Notes: generated by a model not told the origin, from the sequence alone. Shown: positions 35,534-50,500, counted from the stretch's first letter. The stretch is 64,000 nt of DNA from Cheilinus undulatus (GCF_018320785.1 NC_054884.1:19841667-19905666); one strand, 5' to 3'. Made by a program: numbers and translations.

Positions 35534-38500
35534 ATGTCTGCTAAAGCCATCTCAGAGCAGACAGGAAAAGAGTTCCTGTACAAATTCATCTGCACCTCAG
35601 CAGCCGTGCAGAACCGCTTCCGCTATGCCAGCGTCACCGCTGAGACTGACTGGGACAGACTCGCGCAGGAGCATCCGTGGCTGCTGACAGAGGTAAGTCA
35701 GCTGCTGAAGACTTGATCCAAAAGCTCACGAGACTGGGGATTATTGAAATCATGAGGTTAACTACAAACTGCATGTCACTGACACTGTGTGCGCACAATC
35801 CACAGGGATCATTCTGTTACCATCAAAGGGGCATGTGACTTTTATTCAGATGCAGAGGAAAAAAGTGTCCTTGGACAGCAGGAGCAAAGTTTTTAACTTT
35901 TACGTTTGGAAAACAGCTGAAAGGTGCACAATAGTGGACTCTATAATGTTACAAGATAGTTTTAGAGGGATATTTAAACAATTGTGCAGCAGTTAACACC
36001 AAAGATAGTTTAGTAGTGCAAGCAAATAGCACTCATATCTGAGGCAATTTGATATTTTAAACTCATCTTGGGTGCATGAGAGGATAAGGAGTGTTACTAT
36101 ACAGCTCATACAAGGATGAGCAGTCATGAAAAGTTGTGTGTATTTAAACTTTACCAGAAAGTGATACCTGCAAATGGGAATTTTGACACGTTTTTTTCCA
36201 AATGTTTAATAGTATCATATCACTTTGTTAGTCCCACATTTTTTGGTGTAAAATTGGTAGCATTTGTTTAGGATGATGCTGATTTTTGTTCTTGCTTCCT
36301 CTGCAGCGTCTTGTGGTAAAGCCAGATCAGCTAATAAAGCGGCGAGGGAAGCTCGGGCTGGTGGGCATTGACCTGGACCTGCAGGGTGTTCGAGAGTGGC
36401 TCAGTGCCCGCTTAATGAAGGAGACCACTGTGAGTTTACTGTAATATTTCTGTCTACTGTAGTGAGTGTTACGACCAAAAAACAACCAGTCTCGTGCCCC
36501 GGACCTTGTCAGATGGGTGGTGCTGTTTTTAAGAAATGTGCATAATTTTTGTAGTAGGTTAAAATTCTGTCTGACTATAGTCATTACATGTCATTTAGCT
36601 GCCTTGTCACACAGAGAACAGTCAGTTTTCTCTGTAGTGCTGCCAATCTTACAAGTTTTGGCTACTTACATGGTCATTGTACAATCCTAACAAAATCCCT
36701 CTGGGCTTGTAATACATCTTTTAATAATCTGTTTAAATAGTTTTTTCATTCCATATATGGACTATGAAGGCAAACAGTATTGATGGGGTATTTGGCATTA
36801 CTTAAAAACAAACTAAAAATATGTTAAAAATCTCACACTGATAAACAATATCAGTTTCTTCTACAAACTGTCTGACAGCCATAAATGAAGATAACAAATC
36901 AGCCCATCAGTCTGACCCAGATAGTGCATTACATGACCTCTACATTGTGTTGTTAAGCTTCAGAGGTAAACTGCACTTTCTTGTCCATTAGCCTCAGTAT
37001 ATGGACTTGCTATGTGTAGAAAGTTGTGTCCATTGCCTGAAGCCATGGGTTTATGTTTAGACCAGTCAGGTCAGAGGTTATGTAATGCAAGTGGGGGCAG
37101 TCAATCTATTCTGGTGCACCATTCAGACATGTTTCACTCCAAACAGGCTGCTTCTTTTCTCTCAGTCCAACCATTAGTTTGTGCTTCTATGATGGTTTGT
37201 GAAGTGCTTGGCCTTAAAAAAGAGGATTTTAAAAAGGGATATGCACCTAAGAATCACACAAACAGCAATGTTGTTCATTTATTGAGATGCAGTAAGTTCA
37301 ACCTTGTGCTTCTCTGTACTTTGACGCATTTCCGTGATTGTCTGTTTTAAAGCAAAGTTATTTTTTTTTTCTATATTTAGAGTCACTTTTGAATCCAAAG
37401 GTATGTCAGACTAACATCTTTTATGACTCTTACTGTTTGTCTTAAACAGGTGGGAAAGGCAAAGGGTGTGCTGAAGAACTTCCTCATTGAGCCTTTTGTT
37501 CCTCATACTCAGGTGACGTTTACCATTTTCTTGTTTTTCATTCTACACCAAGTGTGAAAAGTGTTTAAGTTATTCTAAATGAGTGGCATTTAATCATAGA
37601 TGCATCATCTGAAAAACAGAGAAGTTGTCAGCTTACTCAGCAGGGCAGGGAAAAATCCAGAGCAAGCATTCACAAGTCAATGTGTTTTATGTCAGAAAGG
37701 TTGAGATGATTTCATGGTTGAGTATCTCACTGGAGAAACTGAGTTAATACCATGGTTGTGCATAGTGTTGCAGTGGTTAAGAAAACAGTCCTGTATGAAG
37801 GTCAGTACTGTTAAAACAGGAAACTGAATGTTCTATTTCTGAAGCTGCCAGTCAGCGTTTCATACACAAGTGAGATTGCTGCCTTTTGAAATGTGCTTGT
37901 CTCTACCTCTCTCATGCCTTACCCAGGAGGAGGAGTTTTATGTGTGTATCTATGCCACCCGTGAGGGTGACTATGTGCTCTTCCACCATGAGGGAGGAGT
38001 GGAGGTGGGTGACGTGGATGCCAAGGCCCAGAGGCTGATGGTGGCAGTGGATGACAAGCTGAGTGAGGATCAGGTCACAGAGCAGCTCCTCACACATGTT
38101 CCAGAGGATAAGAAAAAGTATGTAAACACACTGATTTTATTTCTTATTTAGTTTTATCAGCATTAAAAGATCTAGAGCATTTAGATGAAGCCATCTGGAT
38201 GAAAATAAGCAGGTTTTACCTGAATGTTGCAATCAATCCTAATTGTCAAACTGAATGTGACAGATTATGACACTTCATAAAAAAAACTGTCAAACCAGCT
38301 TTGTAATTAAACAATATTATGCTGGTGTTGTGGAGCCTGTCACTGACAGCAGAGACCTGGCTGTCAGTTTCAGATGTCCAGGTTTGATCTTGTTCATTTG
38401 AATAAATCCAGGAGGTTCTCTGTTTTTGGCTTAGTTTGTTTGACCTTGAGCAGTGTGTGTTTTAGTCTGCTCCCAATCATCCAAATACCATTCCCACTGT

Positions 38501-41500
38501 GCAGAGAACATGCTGGTCTCATTTATACAGCATTATTTTTTCTTTTGGGACTGGTTTCCCACAAGCTCTTCCTTTGGAAACTAAGTGGGATGATTCATGA
38601 TTTATATCATTTCTGCCCTGTGGGCTGCAGAGAGGCAGCACTTTTGCATCATTTTTCAGCAACAAAAATCACAAGATTGAAGATCACTTTTGTGTACTTG
38701 TGTGAATGGATTTGGCTCCTCCTGATCCACAGCAGTGCATAGAGAAAGGATAATTTAAAAGAAAAAAATAAATAGCTGTTAAGCCATGGAAACATCAAGT
38801 AATTCTGAGGTTTATTGTGGATGTTAATGTAAACCTTGATTTAATTGTTTTGTTATATTCTGGCAGGTTTTTGCTTTTTTGTATGCTGATTTAACTCTAA
38901 CGTCATTTTTCTTCTTCCTTGTAGAGTCCTCGCTAGCTTTATCCTTGGCCTCTTCAACTTATATGAAGACCTCTACTTCACCTACCTTGAAATCAACCCT
39001 CTAGGTATGTTTATTTTCTGGACATACGCTGTCAATATTTAAATTCACCTTCTATTCTTTAGAGGGGATTCATTTTAAATTTAGAAGAACGTGATGCACA
39101 TGTTTGGACATTGATTGCCAAATCAACCACGGATGCATGCTACTTTCTCTCTCTCTCAACCAGTTGTAACCCAAAGTGGAGTGTATGTCCTTGATATGGC
39201 AGCAAAGATTGATGCCACAGCAGATTACATCTGCAAGGCTAAATGGGGTGATGTGGAGTTTCCACCACCCTTTGGCAGAGAAGCATATCCAGAGGTGAGG
39301 CCTGAAAGATAGGATGTTTTTCTTTTGAATGTATAGTATTAAGAGTCTTGTTTTAGACTTCTGCAACCTGTTAAAGTAAATTGAACTTTTTCATAGACTT
39401 ATTCTTGGAACTTTACACCTTCAGCTCAGTTTATGTCTCCATTGATCTGAATGTTGCATTTGGTCCTTTGTAGGAGGCATATATAGCTGATCTGGATGCA
39501 AAAAGTGGTGCCAGTCTTAAACTGACTCTACTGAACCCTCGAGGAAGGATCTGGACCATGGTGGCTGGAGGAGGGGCTTCAGTTGTCTACAGGTAGTTTA
39601 TTTATTAATTCATAACAGTTTTTGCCAGGCTCACGTCACCATAAGCTATTAAAAGTGTTTGTATGCAGGCATATGTGAGAATCAAACACACTGACTTAAC
39701 ATTTTTAAGTGAAAGCACCTATGAGAATCAACACAAAATACTTGACTGTCCTTCCCTTTTTTATAGTGACACCATCTGTGACCTTGGTGGTGTGGATGAG
39801 CTGGCTAACTACGGCGAGTACTCTGGAGCACCCAGTGAACAGCAGACCTACGACTACGCTAAAACCATCCTCTCTCTCATGACAAGGGAGAAACACTCTC
39901 AAGGTGGGTAAAGCCAGCACTTCATTAGTTAGTCAATTAGTTTGCCTAACTGGGTCAAAAAGTGTGCCAAAGGGGAATGTGAAGAGAACGACAAGAAACA
40001 GGCTTCCCTGTTTTATGTGAGTTATTCATTTCTTCTTTGCCAAGTCTGCTAAAAGCACTGAATGCCAAGTTGGTCTTTCATCGACAGTGCGTCCTGCTTT
40101 CTCCTCTTCACTTTGTCACAATGAAACTGTTTACTGCCTGTGTGCTGCCAGCAATAGACTGTGTAACCAGACTGTTACTGAGGTGTCGAGTTTCAGTCTT
40201 CTTAAATCACCTTCTCTGTCTCCTGTAGGGAAAGTGCTGATCATTGGAGGAAGTATCGCTAACTTCACTAACGTAGCAGCCACATTCAAGGTGAAATACT
40301 GTTATTATTCACTCTTATTACCACAAAAAGTTCAGTGAATCAATTCTAAATGTAATCAAAGACCTTTATAGTGTTTTGACCAGATAAACATCTTATAGCT
40401 GGCTTGTCTTTTTTTTCCTCATATATGAAATGAGGGTGAAAATGTATTCTTCCATCACGATCGTGTGATCTGCTCTTGCACTTAGTAATGCAGCAGTCCG
40501 GTCAAACTATGCTGAATTTTTGCAGTTTTAAGTATCAATAGGAAAATACTCACCCACAAGCATGGACATTCAATAGAATTCCTTTGCTCATTGGGATGTC
40601 CTTATTAAATAATTTTAGTAAACCTAGCGCTGTCCCTTATCCTCAATCATTCCTTAGTAGCTGATACATCTATGAAGATTTGGTGGGAGACAGCCCATGA
40701 AGAATACAACAGAAATGTATTTTTCTCTTTTCAGGGTATTGTCAGGGCTATTAAAGACTACCAAGGCCCTCTGAAGGAGCATGAGGTCACCATCTTTGTC
40801 AGACGTGGAGGGCCCAACTACCAGGAAGGGCTGAGAGTGATGGGGGAAGTGGGTGAGTCGAGGTTTAGAATAAAGAATGAGAAAGAAGGAATATGATAAT
40901 GACTGGTCATCAAATATGTACTTGTTACCTAGATTGTTATTTTATTGGACAGATAACTCAAATGTGATGATTCTGAATGTGTGCATATTATACGATTTAC
41001 TATGAGAAGATAGGGTCTGATTGGATTGGTGGAAATGATTTTAAATCCTGCTGTTAAGTCTATCTTTGTTTCTGCAGGGAAGACCACCGGTATCCCTATC
41101 CATGTATTTGGTACTGAGACACATATGACGGCCATCGTTGGAATGGCTCTGGGACACAGACCGATCCCCAATCAACCTCCCATGGATGCTCACACCGCTA
41201 ACTTCCTCCTCAATGCCAGCAGCAGTGCAGCGGTATTTAAAACTCAGCAACACAATTATGACAAATTAAAGATTTTCTGCCACCTTATGCTGCTCTTTTT
41301 GCTACATTACAGAAGCTGTATTTCCTGAAAGAGGCAACACAGACTAGTATGAAAAATGTCATAAAAGTATGAACTGTGACTGTGTGAATCCTTCCTACTG
41401 ATATCAGTGTCCATGGTAGTTAAATTAAAGGCATATTTCGTAGCTATACATTGAAATGAAAGATTGAACAAATACCTACACCTTGTATTCACTTGTATCT

Positions 41501-44500
41501 TAATACTTTACATCCCCCCTCAGATATGCATGCTCTAACACCATCTGAACCTTGAAAGGTTTGGACTTTAGACCTTATTTGAGTAGCTCAGTAGTATAAT
41601 TTTAAATTATTATATAGCCTGCATCATCATGTAATCAGTTCAACTTTTTCATTTGTTAACTACTGATCTCCATTTCTTGACAAACCTGCCAAGGACCATG
41701 AAGTATGACTTCAAGTTATCATTGTATTGCTTAAAAAAGACAAAAAACCTTTTTGAATCTCAGGATGTGCAGAAGGACTATGTTAGATCCTGAAGAAACA
41801 GAATGTATCGGCAACTGCTGAGATATCACAGAACTGCATTCTTTTAGATGTAGATCTTTGCTAACTGATCTTTTATCCTGCTGCTTCCCAACAGAGCAGC
41901 TGTTCATGACTAAAAGTGAAAAAGGAACGTAAGATTGAGTCCTTAAATGAAATTCTAGGTCTGTTTGTTTTGCTTCATGTTTTTCTAAGCTCTAAGGTTG
42001 CAAAAACAGTTATCTGTATCCTTTAATATTTTTTTTCTCTCTATGAGTAAAATTCAAGATTGCATTAAAAGTCAAAGTCAGTAGTTAATTGTGTGACCAC
42101 TTGTCACAGAAATTAATCCTATTCTGGGTCATGTTTAAATTTCCTCATTATGTCATTTCTACAAGTGTATAAACATAACTAAAGTAATAAAATTCCACTG
42201 CATTTTAATCTGGTTTGGTAACGTGGATCTGTGCCCAAAGTTTGATCTCCAATATAAAAATTACATAAATATCAACCCTGATACTGAGGTCGGATCGGAT
42301 GTGGACCATTTCTTAACATCACTGTGTAAAAATGTGCCTACTGAACACTAAAACAGATTTAAAATACAGAAGAGGACACACAAGTAAAGCGTAATTCTAA
42401 TGTAGTGCAGAAAATGCACAAATTTGTTCATTTAAAAAGTTCCAAAAGCAGGGTAGCAGATAGAAATGTTTGGTGCTTGAAAACTTCTGGGAAAATATAT
42501 CCAGACCCTCTTGACCTGATAGTGCCAACTATGAAATGGCAAATGTTTAATAATATTTCATGCATTGACCCTGAGGTTGTTGCGGGAAAAGGAGGGAAAA
42601 ATTAAACATACTTTACTTTTGAACACAGTATTTGTACATTTAAAAATTATATAGAAAACAAGTTTACCTGATAAATCAGAATAAAAAGAGTTGTGATAAA
42701 ATTGAGATCGTGCACTAGCCATAAAAAAGTCCTGAAATAATATTTAACTGTATTGCCAACCTTGGTTGAAGCAACACTTTTCTCAAAACTGATTTAATGA
42801 CATCACAGTTTGTCTTTATCGACATCTTCTTTTTGAAAGCCTCCATCTTTTGTTTTGACACATATGATTCTTCTGATTTTTGTACCAGACTCCAGCTGCA
42901 ACAAGGACTGCTTCCTTTTCTGAACCACGAACGTCTAATGATGCCACCCCGGCCAAAAAGTCAAAAGAAGGTCTTCCTGCAGGTATCTTGACTTTCCACA
43001 CTCGCCTCTCCTCTGCCTCTTATCAACAAGACTCCACATGTGCTCATACACTTCTGCTTTTTCATCTCTCTTATCCCTGCGTCCTTTATTTCTCCCTCCT
43101 TCCCTGCAAATGCAATCACTGCTGTTTTGCATTTTAATTTTTCGATCTATTTCTTCTTTTTTCCTCCTCTTCTACTCCTTGTTTTGCTGCAAAAACTGTC
43201 CACTCACCTTCGTCTTTTTCACGCTTGTTTCTCTAAGACTCTCTTCACTCTATACTGTGGCCTCTGAAGAATGTGGTCACAGCAGATTGGAAAGGTAAGT
43301 TATAGGTGTGCCATAACCACTGTCTGCTCGGCTGCCCACACTTTCCACACCTGTTTGCCTCTTTGTCTCTTCTTCCCCTTCACCCGCCAGATGTTGGCAT
43401 GAGTGTGTGACACCTCAGTGCCTCGGTTATCCAGTGGGTGCAGTGTATTCTTCAGCAGTAACTTGTATTTTTGAAAAGGAAAAATGTTAAAAGACCGCTT
43501 GATAACCCTCAAATTAAGTAAATAAACTGTTTTTTAATACTAAGACTCCTAAATAGGGCATCTAGAGAATATTTGACTGAGTTTTTTGTGGTTTTGTTGA
43601 AATAGCTTGTAATTGTAGTTTTAGAAATCAAATGTTCAGCACAAATATGTGAAATTTATACATCAGGATTATGTCTAGACTGTCCTTTCAAAATAACTTT
43701 TCACAGTAGCACAGTAAAGGCATGCTCTGTAGCAGCTGAGCTTTGCATGTTCTTTCTCCTGCTGTGCTGTTTTATGGAGTGGTTTTAAAATCAATGCTCT
43801 GAAATCTGTTTAATTAATAAGATGAAGGTGCACTCATTCTTTTCTCCTTTTTCTTTTCGGTGCTCATTTTGTCGTATTTTGTGTTCCCGTCCCCTGGGGT
43901 CACAGAAGCGCAAGCCTCTTCAGGCTGCAGCGGAGGTATGGAAGGGTGTGAAAAAAATGAACCTGTCTTCCTGCCCTCTCCGCCCTCTGTCCACCTCCTC
44001 CTGCCCTTTTCCATTTATGTCTGTCTGCCAGTATTTCTGTTCCACTTTTTTACATTTCTGTTGTAGCTTACTCACCTAAGGGGAGTGGGTTTTTGCCCCT
44101 TGGACAAGATTTGTGCCTTTCCATAATTATCGACTCAAGACTAAAAATAAGGTATCTGCAGGTTTGAAAGTCTGAGGGATAAATAAATGGAAAAGAAAAG
44201 TTTGGAGATGTTATACTCTGCCCATTTCTCGTGAATTCCTGCAACTGCACACTGTTTAGCTATTGAGACTAGTGGATAATTTTTGTCTAAGTTCATTCAG
44301 CATCTCCATATTCGTAGCAAATATGATCCAGCAGCAACAAGTGAACACCATTTAACCTCCTGAGACCTGAGCTTTTGATTGCAATGCGTTTTTAGTTTCT
44401 CCCACTTATTTGGGATAGGTATGACCTGATAAGTTATAAACCCTAAGCTCTGTCATTGGATAGGGAATCGTTTTTGCCAAAAAAAACATGTATGAGGGCA

Positions 44501-47500
44501 ATAGGCTTATCTTCCTCTACAACATAAAAAAAAAAATCCTTTACTCATTGGAAGTAATTTTTAGAAAGAATATGTTTTGTGAAGTGTTAAAGATAGCTCT
44601 ACGACAAACTCGTAAACAGCACAACACATCTATGGAAGATGCTGTTTCTGCAAAAACAACAACAGTTTTTTGGCCACCAAATGATGAACCACAAGAACTT
44701 TCTATGGCCAGGTATGAACTAAGTTTTTTCTAGATGTTATGGAGGTCTTGAAAAATCCATTAGAATATCAAAAAAATCCCAAACAAGCGTAAAGACTAGA
44801 ACAGAACTTTCACCAAAAATTCCATGAAAATTCCTAAAAATCAGGGTGCAGATGGCTTAGTGGTTAGGCCAAAATCTGGACAGTTATCTCAAAAATTCTG
44901 ATAGCAGAATCTATTACTATGAAGTAGGAAAGCCAAAATATATGAAGGTCTTCATACGCACATGCAGGGTCTCCGGAGGTTAAGATTTAGGGATTTTGAT
45001 TAATTCACTAGTTGTGAAAACTAAGGGTCATGGCATTGATCAGAATAACAATCTAACAACAGCTAACTCTTGTCTTTTTTTTCACTTTTTGCAATCCTTA
45101 TTTTCAGTGGTGAATATGAGTGCCCTACTAAAAGGATAAGCGCATGAGGAAGAAATCCCTTAACCCAATTGTGCCCTTAATGATGGCTTCCACAAGTTAA
45201 CCATGCAGATTGATGGGCAGCAAGCCAGCACTTCATCAGGGTTGTCAAGTGGTATCCTCCATTTATTGATCCTTTGTTCAGTTAATCCCAATACGTTTCA
45301 AGAGGGCTGAACAGGAGTCTCAGAGCCAGCACTCTTTATTCTAGTAGCGCTCACCACCCTGGTAAAAAAAAAAAAAAACTAATTTATTTGCAAAGTTCCT
45401 GTACTAGACCTTCATCAGTAAAACAATTTGCTAAAAAGTGCAGTAAACAGGATTTGGTTACGCACCTGCTACCAGCTTATCATCATGACATCATATCCCA
45501 ATCAGCAAATAAGGAAACAAACATTAGCTTCCTGACTGAAAGAACAAACATGATGAGAGACTATCAAACTTCTTGAGGAGAATTTTCAACAAATAAACAA
45601 TTGATTATAAGAAATAAGGGGACTTACGTCCCAAGAAGTGAAGGGACTTACAATTAAAGGCTGGAACACATTACAATAGATTTTAAAAGTGTGGTTGTTT
45701 ATCATTTATGTTAATTTTTCTACTTAGAAGAAAATCTATCCACCACCCACAATGACATTCTTCATCTAACCTTTCCCACCACATGGTCACCAAAGCCCAA
45801 CAAACCAAGGCTCTAGACATGCAAGATCTAGGTAGTGAAGTGCTGATACTCCAATTAACAAAGATTTGATGTGTTTAGATTTTTCCTAGTTGTCCCCAAA
45901 GTCACTGGAGTATGTCTTACAAACTGCATTTCGCAAACGTTTCATCAAGAAGGTATAAAACTCACAACGCCGACATTTTTTTGTAATTGACCTTAAAAAC
46001 AAATCAAAGTTTGTGGACCAGAAACCCTTCTCTGAATGAGGAGTTAAAATGACCAGCTTGCCAGCATTAAATTGACCTGACACAACAGGTGTACATGGCT
46101 ACTGTCATCACTTGAGATTTGTCTTCAGGGACGAGTGGCATTTAAGAATTATTTAGATTTAGTTTTAGAAGAACTTAGCATAATGATAGTATATTACTGT
46201 AGACTTTATCTTTCACCACTCTACAATTGTATTTTAACTCTGCAGAAACTCCTGCAGAAACCATTTTGAAAATCCTGTTATTGTACAGTCCAGTTAGTGC
46301 AGAACAGCTGAAAGCTCTGTTTGGAGCTCTCTTAAATCAGAAAGAAGGCAGGGAATCTGGACAGAGAGGAGAGATTTGTAATGGTTAGGACAAATGTGCG
46401 GTGTGATCGTGGTTGTTTTAACTGGAAATGCTGTAAACCACTATATTCACTAACATGACGCAAGCCCTTTAGATTGTAGGATCAGTCTGGATTTTTTTGG
46501 TCACTCTTTTGCTGGTGCCTGTTAATTAGATTATGTGTAGACAGCTGTGTCATCGGCACTCAGGGGTTACGCGTTAAGGTTAAGCTTGTGTGGTATTCCC
46601 ATTGGGCTTTGGACAAGTGGGATAGATGTCTAAACAATTACAGCTGCTTTTACAAAGAGTAGATCTCCTTGCATAACACTTTCTATCTTGAATCAACACA
46701 AGTTTAAAATATTGGTGTCCTATTAACTGGATTGAAAAAAGGGTTAAAAACCTAGTATTTCATGGGTGAGAACAAACACTGCAGCATCAGCTGAGTTAAT
46801 TCCATAACAAGCTGCCATGTTTCCATAGATGTACCATAGACGTCCTGGTAGCTTCCCAGAAGAAACAAGTTTTTATATAAGCTTTGAAACATGATCTATT
46901 TTCATGCATTGTCCACTAAAATCTTTGTGGCATCTAAAACAATAGGAGAACCCAGATTAACTCTTTTTAACAGTGTGATCTGGAGGTGGACAAAATAACA
47001 CCATAAGATGAGTTAAAATGTGGAGGAGAAGGTGTGTGACATTTGTTATGGAAGCAAATGTAATCAACAAAGAGTCACATCACCTTCCTCTTTTATCAGT
47101 GCTTTAATTATGAGGAGTTATTTTCTCTTCCTCCTTCATTGTTGTCCTCCCAGTGAGCTCTGTATGTGCTCTGTTTGTTGCCATCCCAGCTCCTGCTCTT
47201 TTCCTGAGCCTGACCCCCCATGCTGGCCTGTGATTGTTTTCATTTCTGCTTCCATCTCTGATTCATCTCTCTTTCTTTCTTCTCTTTCCTTCAGCTAAAG
47301 CCACAACGCTCTTCAGAAAACACACCAAGGCTATGGTTTGGGGCATGCAGACACGCGCCGTGCAAGGCATGCTGGACTTCGACTACGTTTGTTCCCGAGA
47401 CGAACCCTCGGTGGCAGCATTGGTCTACCCATTCACGTAGGTTCCTCAGATCTTAATTGATCTGTATGTTATAAACTACTTACTCTCTACTCCAATTAAG

Positions 47501-50500
47501 AAAGGTGTTTCAACACAGTGAGGTTTAACAGAATATTGTACTAGATTTCACACGTGGTTTTCTCTTACTAGTGTCTGTGTTGATGCAATTTATATTTATG
47601 ATGCTAGTATTATCATACGGCAATTAAACCAACAACTTTTACAGTGTTAGTGATAAGAGATGTTTCCATAACGAAAGACATTTTGTAACCAACCAACCAG
47701 GTTTTGACTCTTAGCTTTGCTATTTTTAGCATTTTTTCTGCTCTCTTGTTAATATATATACTTTACATTTAACTTCTCTGTATTCACTTAGTGGGGATCA
47801 CAAGCAGAAGTTCTACTGGGGTCACAAGGAAATCTTGGTGCCCGTCTATAAGAATATGGCTGACGCCATGAAGAAGCACCCTGAGGTGGACGTCCTGATC
47901 AGCTTTGCTTCACTGCGCTCTGCCTTTGACAGCACTATGGAGGCCTTGCAGTACCCACAGGTAAAAAGATGTACTGACAAGGTTATCTTCACTTATCAGC
48001 CTGCATATCACTACATTTACATGTGAGTTTGTCAGACATGAAGGTCCGCTTTCAAATTTGTCCTTAGATCCACACTATTGCCATCATAGCTGAAGGCATC
48101 CCTGAAGCTCAGACCAGGAGGATGATCAAGATGGCTGATGAGAAAGGTGTCACTATCATCGGCCCTGCTACGGTATGTAATCTCACCATATGGACTTTTA
48201 ATAGAAGAGATGAATTATTATGACTTGATAGATGTCTACAACTTTTAATGGAAGTGATGATCAAATGATTGATATCAACTGGGTTAATCTGAAACCTGTT
48301 ATTTTCTATCATTAAGGTCGGTGGCATCAAACCTGGCTGTTTTAAGATCGGTAACACAGGTGGCATGCTGGACAACATCCTGGCTTCCAAACTATACCGT
48401 CCTGGCAGTGTGGCATATGTGTCCCGCTCTGGAGGCATGTCCAATGAGCTGAACAACATCATCTCTCGCACCACAGATGGCGTGTATGAAGGGGTGGCCA
48501 TCGGAGGAGACAGGTACATACAGTTGATTGCGTTGAGAGACTTTGTAAATAGTAAATGAACCTGAGCTTGTCTAGTGCTTCTTTTTTAAGGTTTTGTGTT
48601 CTGTCTTCAGGTATCCAGGCTCCACCTTCATGGACCATGTTCTTCGTTACCAGGACACTCCAGGAATCAAGATGATAGTGGTTTTGGGAGAGGTGGGAAA
48701 AGCTTTGTAAATAATCACATTTCCAAACTGATGTCTATGTACTTTCAATAATTTGCTTTAATTTGGAACCTCTAGGCCGTCCATTATATTTTATGTAGTT
48801 AACTTAAATCTCTTAATTCAACATCTCTCCCATCCTGATGACCCAGATTGGAGGAACAGAGGAATACAAGATCTGCCAAGGCATCAGGGAGGGCAGGATA
48901 ACCAAGCCGGTGGTGTGCTGGTGTATTGGCACTTGTGCCACAATGTTTGCCTCAGAGGTTTGTTAAATGTACTAAGAGAAAAACATTCTTTGGTTTAAAT
49001 TTCCAATTGCAATTCAAGGATTTTTCAACTGAACCTGTGATTCTGCCTTCTTCAGGTTCAGTTTGGCCATGCAGGAGCCTGTGCCAACCAGGCTTCAGAA
49101 ACAGCAGTAGCCAAGAACCAGGCCCTGAGGGACGCTGGAGCATATGTACCAAAGAGCTTTGATGAACTTGGAGATGTTATCAAGTGAGTTTATCACAAGA
49201 AATCTTCTGAGCTTTTATCAGGGTTGTTTTAGATTGGTTGTACTGATCAATTTTGGGTTTACATGGTAAAATAGGACCGTTTATGATGAACTGGTGGCCA
49301 ATGGTACCATCATTCCCGCTCAAGAGGTGCCCCCACCCACGGTACCCATGGACTACTCTTGGGCCAGGGTAAGAAACTTCATCATTTCTTCTGACATCAA
49401 CAAAAAAACAAAAGTTTTTAGTATTTAGCATTTGTAAAGTTTATATTAAAAAAAAAATCTTGATATGATTTGTTCTTTTAGAAACTGTAAGCAAATAGTT
49501 ATTTGATTTTTAAGACCAGACACTAAATGATGTATTTTGTTTTTTTACATATTCACCTTAACCGTATGTTCTGAATATGAAAAACTGCAGTTAAAAACGT
49601 CCTAGTGCCATCTGCTGGACAACATTTGTAATTACAAAGCAGTTTCTATTACTCCCAGCATTTCAGTTGAGTCTCGGTGCTGTTTCCTGTTGACTATTGG
49701 CTGGCATAAATCTGTTCTCTTTACTGTTGTTTTTAACTTGCATGTTCCAGGAGTTGGGCCTGATCCGTAAGCCAGCCTCCTTTATGACCAGCATCTGTGA
49801 TGAGCGAGGCCAAGAGCTCATTTACGCCGGCATGCCTATCACTGAAGTTTTCAAAGAGGAGATGGGGTTAGGAGGTGTGCTGGGCCTGCTCTGGTTCCAA
49901 CGCAGGTTAGTATAACAAACTGACAAACCCTAGTGCTTAGAGTTGGCTTTTTTTACTTACTTGCTTGCTCTCTGTAGAAATACATATCCATGCAACAAGC
50001 TGTGATGTATGTCTGTCAGGTTGCCACGCTATGCCTGTCAGTTCATTGAGATGTGTCTGATGGTGACAGCTGACCACGGGCCCGCTGTCTCAGGTGCTCA
50101 TAACACCATCGTCTGTGCTCGAGCTGGCAAGGACCTCATTTCCAGCCTCACCTCTGGCCTGCTTACCATTGTAAGTGCCGTTCACGCAAATACAGACAAA
50201 TATTTACTGTAATGTGAACCTCAAACTGAAATACAAAGCCCCTATCTCCACATGATAAAATCTTGCTGTTGTTTATGAGACATGGCTTATTGATAAATTC
50301 CAGGGGGATCGTTTTGGAGGGGCTCTGGATGCAGCTGCCAAACAGTTCAGTAAGGCATTTGACAGCGGTTTGCTGCCCATGGAGTTTGTCAACAAGATGA
50401 AGAAAGACGGCAAACTGATTATGGGAATTGGACATAGAGTCAAATCAGTAAGAATCTTTTTCGTTTTAATTCTATACCCACATCTATAACAATGCCGATA

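Noticed and set aside
37012-37350. 112-codon frame within an acly intron
   Set aside because: No recognisable domain, no splice logic with its neighbours, and it lies between two well-supported acly exons.
43270-43294. Possible extra acly exon ending in a good donor (GGAAAG|GTAAGT)
   Set aside because: The 25-nt version breaks the frame, and the 12-nt version using the internal CAG is too short and has no match in the human protein.
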